This document shows positions 57,775 to 64,000 of a stretch of 64,000 nucleotides of DNA, in pieces. The DNA comes from Marinomonas sp. UCMA 3892 (GTDB lineage Bacteria > Pseudomonadota > Gammaproteobacteria > Pseudomonadales > Marinomonadaceae). The notes under the pieces are model-generated. The model made no database searches. It saw only the letters and a list, made by a program, of their open reading frames with translations, and was not told the DNA's origin. A program made the translations under genes and the position numbers. How positions within the stretch are numbered: position 1 is the stretch's first letter; each line of letters opens with the position of its first letter. The stretch is from assembly GCF_012726345.1 (NCBI RefSeq), contig NZ_PTXN01000007.1:215595-279594 (forward strand). Reading direction: 5' to 3'.

Positions 57775-59514
57775 ATGGAGAGTCTTCTGAAAAGGTTAAA
57801 CTTAAGGGAAAGGTGGTCTAGTAAGGCAAAATCTTATGATGATCTGGTGGTTTTAGCTCTACTTGGTGCCTTGTGTGGCTTGCTAAGCGGTCTTTTGATG
57901 GCATTTTTTTATGCCGTGATTTACTTACCTGCTCGATACTTTATTGGTGCTGATTTTGATTCTTTTGAGTCCTTGCCTGTTGAGTGGCGTGTTGGACTTT
58001 CTTTAGCTGCTTGCATTATTTTAGCGTTGCTTTTTACCTTGCTGCCGAACCGACTGCATAAAGTAGGTGTGCCTTATGTTGTTGAACGCCTTAATTACCA
58101 TAATGGTAATTTACCAGTATGGAATGGTGTTGTGCAGTTTTTTTCAGCAGCAATAGGTTTGGCTGGTGGGCTTTCGATTGGTAAAGAAGGTCCTGCTGTG
58201 CACCTTGGGGCGACGCTTGGCGGCTATTTAGCAGAAAAAGCAAAATTGCCTCAATACGGTGTCGAAACTCTATTAGCTTGTGGTGTTGCTGGGGCCATTG
58301 CTGCGGTATTTCAAACTCCTTTAGCAGGTGTTTTATTCGCATTTGAAGTGATTTTTCTGGAATATCGTCAGCGTTATGTATTGCCAGTCTTGTTATCTTC
58401 TGTCATTGCTACCTTGGTAAGCCACTATGTCATCGGGCCTCTGGATATTTTTAGTGTTGAAAGAGTTTCTTCCGTGCTGCTTTCTACAGATTTATTTGTT
58501 GCTTGTTTTGTTCTAGTTATTTTCATTGTATTTCTGTCAGCTTTATTTCTTCATACGCAAAAGAATCTTTGGCGATTCAGTGGTGTGTCTGTTTGGTGGC
58601 GCTTTTTCTTGGTAGCAGTAGCCACATCTTTGGCGGCTGTTTATTTGCCAGAAGCGTTAGGCAGTGGTTATCTTTCTCTCTCTCGTTTGTTATCCGGTGA
58701 TTTGATTTTATATTCTTTGTTTTTATTGATTCTGATTAAGACTGTATTAACTGCTTTTACCATTGGCCTGGGGATTCCGGGTGGCATGATAGGGCCGACT
58801 TTTATTATTGGTGGATTGGCGGGTGTTCAGGTTGCTTTGGTGTTTGATAATAGCGTAGCGGATGTTGCTTTATTCGCCTTATTGGGTATGGCTGCTATGA
58901 TGGCTGCCAGTTTTCAAGCTCCTTTGACGGCATTGGTGGCTATTATAGAGATGACTCATTCGTCTGAGGCGATTGTTCCTGCTTTGTTTGTCATTGTCTT
59001 TTCCTGTTTGTTAATGCGTGTATTTTTTCATCAGGAGTCTGTGTTTGTCGAAAGATTGAGTTTTATGGGAATGTCTTCGACTATTAGTCCCTTTCAGCGC
59101 TATCTGAGACACCATACGGTGAAGCCTGTTGCTGAGATGGTTTTATTTCTTCCTAGAGTGGTGTCAATTGAGAGGGTGAAAGATTTAGCGTCAAGTATGG
59201 TAGACTATATTGTTTTCGAGATTGAAAACGAGCGGCGTTTGGTTCGTAGAATGGCTGTATTGGATGCATTAGCAAGCTTAGATAAAGGCCCTCAGTTATG
59301 GCTTGTTGAAGAGGGGGATAGATTGAATATGGACTTGTCTTTGGCGTTAGATTCGACACTTGTTCCTGTGATAAGCGAACCGTCCTCATTAGAGGCTATG
59401 TTGGACTGGTTTCAAAAGACCGGTTTGCCCGAAGTGCTGGTGGCTGTCTCTAATACTTCTTTTAGCTTGGTTTCTAGACATCGTCTCGATCAATTTTTAT
59501 TAAAAAGTGACTAG
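57775..59514 (+). CDS. CLC-family chloride channel/transporter
   Basis: The 579-residue protein has the CLC membrane core (about 25-430) with the gating-glutamate motif GKEGP (E138), LAGGLSIGKEGPAVHLGA, and GIPGGMIGPTFIIGG in place of GIFAPML. The segment PLAGVLFAFEVIFLEYRQRY aligns with the part of E. coli ClcA that holds E202 and E203; here it reads E191-V192, so the internal proton glutamate is missing. A soluble C-terminal part (about 450-579) looks CBS-like. Its gene follows the Lrp gene by 49 bp. Channel or transporter mode cannot be settled from sequence. Confidence 0.88.
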   Translation: MESLLKRLNLRERWSSKAKSYDDLVVLALLGALCGLLSGLLMAFFYAVIYLPARYFIGADFDSFESLPVEWRVGLSLAACIILALLFTLLPNRLHKVGVPYVVERLNYHNGNLPVWNGVVQFFSAAIGLAGGLSIGKEGPAVHLGATLGGYLAEKAKLPQYGVETLLACGVAGAIAAVFQTPLAGVLFAFEVIFLEYRQRYVLPVLLSSVIATLVSHYVIGPLDIFSVERVSSVLLSTDLFVACFVLVIFIVFLSALFLHTQKNLWRFSGVSVWWRFFLVAVATSLAAVYLPEALGSGYLSLSRLLSGDLILYSLFLLILIKTVLTAFTIGLGIPGGMIGPTFIIGGLAGVQVALVFDNSVADVALFALLGMAAMMAASFQAPLTALVAIIEMTHSSEAIVPALFVIVFSCLLMRVFFHQESVFVERLSFMGMSSTISPFQRYLRHHTVKPVAEMVLFLPRVVSIERVKDLASSMVDYIVFEIENERRLVRRMAVLDALASLDKGPQLWLVEEGDRLNMDLSLALDSTLVPVISEPSSLEAMLDWFQKTGLPEVLVAVSNTSFSLVSRHRLDQFLLKSD

Positions 59515-59636
59515 TGGCTCTTTTTTTAGTGTGTAAGCAGTGGCTAGTTCTTTATTGACGTTTTTTGGCCAGTAATGCTTCATGTGTTGAAGATTACTTG
59601 CTTTTGTAAATTATCCGTTATGGAGTTTGAGTAAAT

Positions 59637-60920
59637 ATGAGTCGTTCAGAAGATCTATACGCACGTGCCCAACACCGAATTCCTGGAGGCGTTAATTCTC
59701 CAGTGCGAGCTTTTAATGGTGTGGGCGGTACGCCTATTTTTTTCCAACGTGGAGAAGGAGCTTATGTTTATGATGAAGATAAAAAACGTTATATAGATTA
59801 TGTGGGCTCTTGGGGGCCGATGATTTTAGGTCACTCTCACCCGGATGTGTTGGATGCAGTTAGGCAGCAATTAGATTTTGGACTGAGTTTTGGTGCGCCA
59901 ACAGAAGTCGAAATCACTATGGCGGAAAAAGTATGTGAGCTTGTTCCTTCTATGGATATGGTACGCATGGTGAACTCGGGTACTGAAGCCACTATGAGTG
60001 CGATTCGTTTAGCTCGTGGTTATACTGGACGAGATAAAATCGTCAAGTTTGAAGGTTGTTACCATGGCCACTCTGATTCTTTGCTAGTAAAAGCAGGCTC
60101 AGGTGCATTAACGCTTGGTGTACCAAATTCTCCAGGTGTTCCAGCGGATTTAGCGCAACATACCATTACTCTGCAATACAACGATATTGAAGAAGTCAAA
60201 CGCTGTTTTTCTGAAATTGGGGATCAAATTGCTTGTATCATTGTCGAACCTGTAGCTGGCAACATGAACTGCATTTTGCCGGTTGAAGGGTTTCTTGAAA
60301 CCTTACGCAAAGTGTGTGATGAATCTGGTGCAGTATTGATCTTTGACGAAGTTATGACTGGGTTTCGTGTTGCATTAGGCGGAGCTCAAGCTCACTTTGG
60401 TATTGTTCCTGATTTGACAACGTTAGGTAAAGTTATTGGTGCTGGCATGCCTGTTGGTGCTTTTGGGGGAAAACGTGAAATCATGGAGCATATTTCTCCA
60501 TTAGGCCCTGTTTACCAAGCTGGTACCTTATCAGGTAATCCAGTTGCTATGGTGGCAGGTTTGGCTGTTTTGAATAAAATCAGTGAAGAAGGCTTTCATC
60601 AGACCTTGGGAACTAAAGCGGATCGTCTTGTGTCTGGATTGAAGCAAGCGGCTGATAATGCTGGGGTGCCTTTTTGTGTAGTAAGTGTTGGAGGAATGTT
60701 TGGTTTCTTCTTTACTGAAGCAGAAGTTGTTGCGACTTTTGCGGATGTTCAAAAGTGTGATTTAAGTAAATTTAAAGCTTTCTTCCACTACATGCTAGAA
60801 GAGGGAGTGTATTTTGCTCCTGCTGCGTTTGAAGCGGGATTTATCTCACAAGCTCATACAGAAGAAGATATTGATTATACAATAGAAGCTGCTAAGCGTT
60901 CTTTTGCTAAGCTAGTATAA
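59637..60920 (+). CDS. hemL: Glutamate-1-semialdehyde 2,1-aminomutase
   Basis: HemL converts glutamate-1-semialdehyde to 5-aminolevulinate for tetrapyrrole synthesis. The 427-residue PLP enzyme has [48 protein letters not shown] broken here for length, [10 protein letters not shown], and the PLP-lysine in [18 protein letters not shown] near 264-281. It is a single-gene unit or shares the transcript with pssA 29 bp downstream. Confidence 0.97.
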   Translation: MSRSEDLYARAQHRIPGGVNSPVRAFNGVGGTPIFFQRGEGAYVYDEDKKRYIDYVGSWGPMILGHSHPDVLDAVRQQLDFGLSFGAPTEVEITMAEKVCELVPSMDMVRMVNSGTEATMSAIRLARGYTGRDKIVKFEGCYHGHSDSLLVKAGSGALTLGVPNSPGVPADLAQHTITLQYNDIEEVKRCFSEIGDQIACIIVEPVAGNMNCILPVEGFLETLRKVCDESGAVLIFDEVMTGFRVALGGAQAHFGIVPDLTTLGKVIGAGMPVGAFGGKREIMEHISPLGPVYQAGTLSGNPVAMVAGLAVLNKISEEGFHQTLGTKADRLVSGLKQAADNAGVPFCVVSVGGMFGFFFTEAEVVATFADVQKCDLSKFKAFFHYMLEEGVYFAPAAFEAGFISQAHTEEDIDYTIEAAKRSFAKLV

Positions 60921-60949
60921 ATAACTTGTGAAATAGGAAGGTTGATAAC

Positions 60950-61720
60950 ATGTCTATTGACGATGTGAAAAAATCACCGGTTGATGAAATTGAAGACGTA
61001 GATGTCGGCGATGAGAAAAAGCAGCCGCACAAGGGGGTGTATCTATTACCCAACTTGTTTACAACAGCCGCGCTTTTTTCGGGGTTTTACTCGATTATTG
61101 CGGCAATGAATGAAAATTTTACTCATGCTGCTGTCGCGATATTCATTTCGATGATATTTGATGGTCTCGATGGGCGTGTTGCTCGCTTAACTCATACTCA
61201 AAGCGCATTTGGTGCAGAGTATGACTCGCTTGCGGATATGGTTTCTTTTGGTATTGCTCCAGCGTTAGTGGTATTTACTTGGTCTTTGGCGCCACTAGGC
61301 AAAATTGGCTGGATTGCCGCTTTTATCTATGCGGTCGGCGCGGCCCTTCGTTTGGCTAGGTTTAACACTATGCTTGGTGTAGAGGAGAAACGTTACTTTA
61401 CCGGATTGCCAAGTCCTGCTGCCGCAGCTCTTGTGGCTGGTGTTATATGGGCGGCCAATGATAAAGGGGTTACTGGTGAAAGTATGGCAACGATTATGGC
61501 TTTGCTTGTACCTATTACCGGTTTACTAATGGTTAGTAATGTGAAATATCGCAGTTTTAAAGATCTTAATTTAAAAGGGCGAGTGCCTTTTGTTGTGCTT
61601 TTAATTGCCGTATTGGTTTTGGTGTTAGTTGCCTTAGAACCCGCATTGGTGTTGATGAGTGTTTTTTGTCTTTACGGTTTATGGGGTGTGCTAGGTATCT
61701 TTTTTGAGAAATTGCGCTAA
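60950..61720 (+). CDS. pssA: CDP-diacylglycerol-serine O-phosphatidyltransferase
   Basis: It makes phosphatidylserine from CDP-DAG and serine, the way to phosphatidylethanolamine. The 256-residue membrane protein has the CDP-alcohol phosphotransferase motif: FDGLDGRVARL then GAEYDSLADMVSFG near residues 75-107, followed by several membrane segments. Its acidic N-terminal tail (about 1-25) is hydrophilic. This is the integral-membrane type (as in Bacillus), not the peripheral E. coli type. A terminator follows. The substrate CDP-DAG comes from cdsA near 7 kb. Confidence 0.93.
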   Translation: MSIDDVKKSPVDEIEDVDVGDEKKQPHKGVYLLPNLFTTAALFSGFYSIIAAMNENFTHAAVAIFISMIFDGLDGRVARLTHTQSAFGAEYDSLADMVSFGIAPALVVFTWSLAPLGKIGWIAAFIYAVGAALRLARFNTMLGVEEKRYFTGLPSPAAAALVAGVIWAANDKGVTGESMATIMALLVPITGLLMVSNVKYRSFKDLNLKGRVPFVVLLIAVLVLVLVALEPALVLMSVFCLYGLWGVLGIFFEKLR

Positions 61721-61746
61721 ATTTTTCTAAGATCCTTTGTAATAAA

Positions 61747-61785
61747 TAAGAGCCTACTGTTGTCTAAGTCAGTAGGCTCTTTTTG
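61747..61785 (+). terminator. Terminator after pssA
   Basis: AGAGCCTACTG (61749-61759) pairs perfectly with CAGTAGGCTCT (61770-61780) around a 10-base loop, followed by Ts. Confidence 0.9.
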
Positions 61786-61846
61786 TTTGAACGTTCAAAC
61801 AGGTTTGCTGTCAACTATATGAATGACATGTTCTATGGGGAAAGCT

Positions 61847-62839
61847 ATGTTAATTAAAAATAAGAAACAGTCGGATTGTTCTGAGCTCGAAGTGACCGAT
61901 CAGTCCGTATACCTTAATCGTCGTCAGTTTATGAAAGTCACTGGAGGGGTTGCGCTTGGTATAGGGAGTATTGGTAATGTCACGGCGGCGCTTCAAGATG
62001 GTAACCCTTTATCTCCTTCTTCCTCTCTCAAATCTTCATTTGCAAATATTGCTGAAACCTCTTTTGGTAAAGAAGAAAAAATTTCCCCCTTCGATGTCGC
62101 TTCTTCTTACAATAATTTTTATGAGTTTGGCTATGGTAAAAGCGATCCGAAGGAACGAGCTTCAGAGTTTAAAACATCACCTTGGACTATTACAGTAGAA
62201 GGTGAAGCTGGAAAAACGGGTATTTTTGATCTGGATGATATTATCAAGGAGTCCATGTTAGAAGAGCGTATATATCGCCTTCGTTGTGTTGAAGCATGGT
62301 CTATGGTGATTCCTTGGGTGGGGATTTCGCTGGCAACTGTACTAAAGAAATTTGAACCTAACTCTAAAGCTAAATATGTTTACTTTGAAACTTTGTATGA
62401 CCCTAAACAAATGTCGGGTCAACGTGGTGGTGGTTTAGATTGGCCCTATCGAGAAGGTTTGCGTATTGATGAGGCAATGAATCCGCTAGCGTTTTTAGCT
62501 GTTGGCATGTACGGGAGTATTTTGCCAAATCAAAATGGTGCCCCAGTGCGCTTAGTATTACCTTGGAAGTATGGTTTTAAAAGCATCAAGTCTATTGTCA
62601 AAATTCGTTTTGTTGAGACTATGCCAGAAACCACTTGGAGCATGTTGGCGCCAAGTGAATATGGGTTTTATGCAAATGTGAATCCAAATGTAGATCACCC
62701 GCGATGGTCTCAGAAACAAGAAAGACGGTTGCCAGGTGGTGTGCTGTTTCCTAATGTTATTGAAACTAAAATGTTCAATGGCTATGAGGAAGAAGTGGCA
62801 AGTCTCTATAAAGGCATGGACTTGAAAAGGAACTATTAG
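61847..62839 (+). CDS. msrP: Periplasmic methionine sulfoxide reductase catalytic subunit MsrP (YedY)
   Basis: MsrP repairs oxidised methionines in periplasmic proteins with a molybdopterin cofactor, fed by MsrQ. The ATG at 61847 follows GGGGAAAG and gives 330 residues that start MLIKNKKQSDCSELEV, with the Tat signal NRRQFMKVTGG at 24-34 (twin arginines R25/R26); a longer start at 61823 adds eight residues not needed. C147 in RLRCVEAWSMVIPW is the molybdenum ligand, and WKYGFKSIKS and EYGFYANVNPNVDHPRWSQ are family motifs. The cofactor genes moaA/moaB/moeA are in this same window. Confidence 0.95.
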   Translation: MLIKNKKQSDCSELEVTDQSVYLNRRQFMKVTGGVALGIGSIGNVTAALQDGNPLSPSSSLKSSFANIAETSFGKEEKISPFDVASSYNNFYEFGYGKSDPKERASEFKTSPWTITVEGEAGKTGIFDLDDIIKESMLEERIYRLRCVEAWSMVIPWVGISLATVLKKFEPNSKAKYVYFETLYDPKQMSGQRGGGLDWPYREGLRIDEAMNPLAFLAVGMYGSILPNQNGAPVRLVLPWKYGFKSIKSIVKIRFVETMPETTWSMLAPSEYGFYANVNPNVDHPRWSQKQERRLPGGVLFPNVIETKMFNGYEEEVASLYKGMDLKRNY

Positions 62840-62840
62840 C

Positions 62841-63446
62841 TTGAAGATTTATTGGGATCGCAAAGAAAAACCCTATATCTTGATACTGTTTTGTCTGCCT
62901 TTTTTATGGATGTTTTTTTCTCTATTAATGGGGCAATATTTTCCAGACCCAGGCAAGTTATTAATGAGATTAAGTGGTATATGGGCTTCTGTTTTTGTTG
63001 TTGCTGTTATGTCTATGACATTAGTAGGGAAAATTAAACCACTGAAAGTGATAAATCGTTATCGTCGCTTTATCGGTTTAACCACCTTTTTTTATGGCTT
63101 GCTCCACTTTGTTATCTACTTGGTTTTATTTGCCGGATTAAGCTGGACTTGGATAAGTTCAGATTTGGTTGAAAAGCCATATATTTATGTTGGTGTGGCA
63201 GCTCTGTCTATTATGGCTGTTTTAGCTATTACTAGCACAAAAAGAATGATGTGTGCTTTGGGGAAAAAGTGGAAGCCTTTGCATCGCTTGATGTACCTTG
63301 CAGCTATTGGTGTTATTGCCCATCTATGGTGGCAAGTTAAAGATGACATCTCATTAGCTGTTTATTTTTCCGTTTTTTTAGTTCCCTTATTAATAGTGAA
63401 AATCCCTACGCTACCAACCTATAAAAAACTTTTTAATAAAAAATGA
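62841..63446 (+). CDS. msrQ: Haem-binding membrane subunit MsrQ (YedZ)
   Basis: MsrQ passes electrons from the membrane to MsrP. The 201-residue protein has about six hydrophobic segments and histidines at fixed places for haem (FYGLLHFVIYL near 93; PLHRLMYLAAIGVIAHLWWQ near 147-166), matching the ferric-reductase-like family. It begins with a TTG 1 bp after the msrP stop, so it is co-translated. Nothing follows before the rRNA promoter. Confidence 0.93.
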   Translation: MKIYWDRKEKPYILILFCLPFLWMFFSLLMGQYFPDPGKLLMRLSGIWASVFVVAVMSMTLVGKIKPLKVINRYRRFIGLTTFFYGLLHFVIYLVLFAGLSWTWISSDLVEKPYIYVGVAALSIMAVLAITSTKRMMCALGKKWKPLHRLMYLAAIGVIAHLWWQVKDDISLAVYFSVFLVPLLIVKIPTLPTYKKLFNKK

Positions 63447-63490
63447 AAAAAGAGCTTGCGCTAAAACTTCTAGGCTGTATTATACGCCTC
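63424..63490 (+). promoter_or_regulatory. rRNA operon promoter with AT-rich UP element
   Basis: TTGCGC (-35, 63456-63461) and TATTAT (-10, 63478-63483) are 16 bp apart, with an ATACGCCTCC GC-rich discriminator after it and an A/T-rich UP region just upstream (63424-63451). This is the standard strong rrn promoter layout in gammaproteobacteria. Confidence 0.8.
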
Positions 63491-63783
63491 CACTGACACG
63501 GACAACGACGCAAACAAGAGTTTGCCACTTACTAAGCTAAGACGTTGAACGATGCATCAGACGCTCTTTAAAATAGATAATCAGATAATTTGTGTGGGCG
63601 CTCGCTGGAGGCTTCAGAAGGTTGTCCGGATTAGTTTTTAACTGATTCGAGATGATCAAAAAAATTGAAGTCTTGCGAAACGTCTAACACGTCAATTCGC
63701 TTTATGTTGTTTTGTTGTTCTTCGGGGCGATGGAATGATTAAGTTATTGTTAGTGTAATAGATTTTGAGTAAGCAAACTTTTT
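63447..63783 (+). ncRNA. rRNA leader with boxA and RNase III stem region
   Basis: This 337-bp leader holds no gene. A boxA-like GCTCTTTAAAAT (63563-63574), against the consensus TGCTCTTTAACA, is followed by a boxC-like TTGTGTGGGCGC. The rest should form the left half of the 16S processing stem; the right half is outside the window. Confidence 0.65.
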
Positions 63784-64000
63784 AACTGAAGAGTTTGATC
63801 ATGGCTCAGATTGAACGCTGGCGGCAGGCTTAACACATGCAAGTCGAGCGGTAACAGGGGAGCTTGCTCCTGCTGACGAGCGGCGGACGGGTGAGTAACG
63901 CGTAGGAATCTACCTAGTAGAGGGGGACAACATGTGGAAACGCATGCTAATACCGCATACGCCCTAAGGGGGAAAGGAGGGGACTTTTCGGAGCCTTCCG
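63784..64000 (+). rRNA. rrs: 16S ribosomal RNA, 5' end, cut by window
   Basis: The gene starts with AACTGAAGAGTTTGATCATGG and shows the universal 27F site, GAACGCTGGCGGCAGGCTTA and CGGACGGGTGAGTAACGCG, then GCTAATACCGCATACG. Only about 217 nt are visible. The short variable region (GGTAACAGGGGAGCTTGCTCC) is typical of Oceanospirillales/Marinomonas-type sequences, from memory. The 5' end position is set by alignment to E. coli and could be off by a few bases. Confidence 0.95.

Noticed and set aside
63447..63783. Short ORFs in the rRNA leader
   Set aside because: The stretch is explained by the rrn promoter, boxA-like element and processing-stem sequence.

Overview
This window is an ordinary, gene-dense stretch of bacterial chromosome from an AT-leaning marine gammaproteobacterium, most likely Marinomonas or a close relative in the Oceanospirillales. 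The basis is the start of a gammaproteobacterial 16S rRNA at the right edge, gammaproteobacterial gene orders (map/rpsB/tsf/pyrH/frr, bamA-skp-lpxD-fabZ-lpxA-lpxB, ftsB-ispD-ispF-truD-surE-pcm-nlpD-rpoS, serB beside ytjB) and the style of the proteins. The genus is an inference and could be settled with the 16S. No prophage, insertion sequence, integron, CRISPR array or tRNA was seen.

Layout. 1-2559 (minus): glnD (3' end cut by the window) and map. 2560-22969 (plus): one long same-strand train for translation factors (rpsB, tsf, frr), UMP kinase, isoprenoid, phospholipid and undecaprenyl precursors (uppS, cdsA, dxr), envelope proteolysis and outer-membrane assembly (rseP, bamA, skp), lipid A (lpxD, fabZ, lpxA, lpxB), then rnhB, dnaE, accA and tilS. 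23125-30479: an accessory block with an aaeXAB-like aromatic-acid efflux set, a P-loop kinase, a small DUF6482 gene, and a vanillate demethylase operon vanAB with a divergent FCD/GntR regulator and three near-identical 12-bp palindromic operators. 30656-40771: pyrG, eno, ftsB, ispD, ispF, truD, surE, pcm, a DUF368/PopT-type membrane protein, nlpD and rpoS. 40836-50172: a YtjB-like sensor with a cyclase-like domain, serB, a LysR regulator, a solitary HepT-like HEPN protein, moeA-moaB-moaA, tesB, queG and a small unknown gene. 50611-57725: ilvI-ilvH, then amino-acid exporters (EamA, LysE/RhtB, YjeH types) with two Lrp/AsnC regulators and luxS. 57775-63446: a CLC-type chloride protein, hemL, pssA, and the Moco-dependent msrP with msrQ. 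63447-64000: rRNA promoter, leader and the first ~217 nt of 16S.

How it fits together. The first 23 kb is growth machinery for envelope and translation, broken up by several hairpin terminators that sit too close to the next gene to leave room for another promoter, so they probably act as partial attenuators. uppS (undecaprenyl-PP synthase) and the DUF368/PopT-type gene lie on the same lipid-carrier pathway. moaA/moaB/moeA make the cofactor needed by msrP. luxS and the YjeH-like exporter both touch methionine/homocysteine metabolism. The van block, with the aromatic efflux genes, suggests a life on plant- or algae-derived phenolics.

Most noteworthy: a lone HepT-like HEPN RNase without its MntA antitoxin (44421-44846); three vanillate operators, one overlapping the vanA -10; a 132-bp nested-palindrome element between pyrG and eno; a 42-bp near-perfect hairpin after vanB; three genes whose last codons form one arm of their own terminator-like hairpin; a CLC protein in which the internal proton glutamate is valine; and a YtjB-like protein carrying a degenerate nucleotide-cyclase-like domain. 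I found no clearly new multi-gene system.
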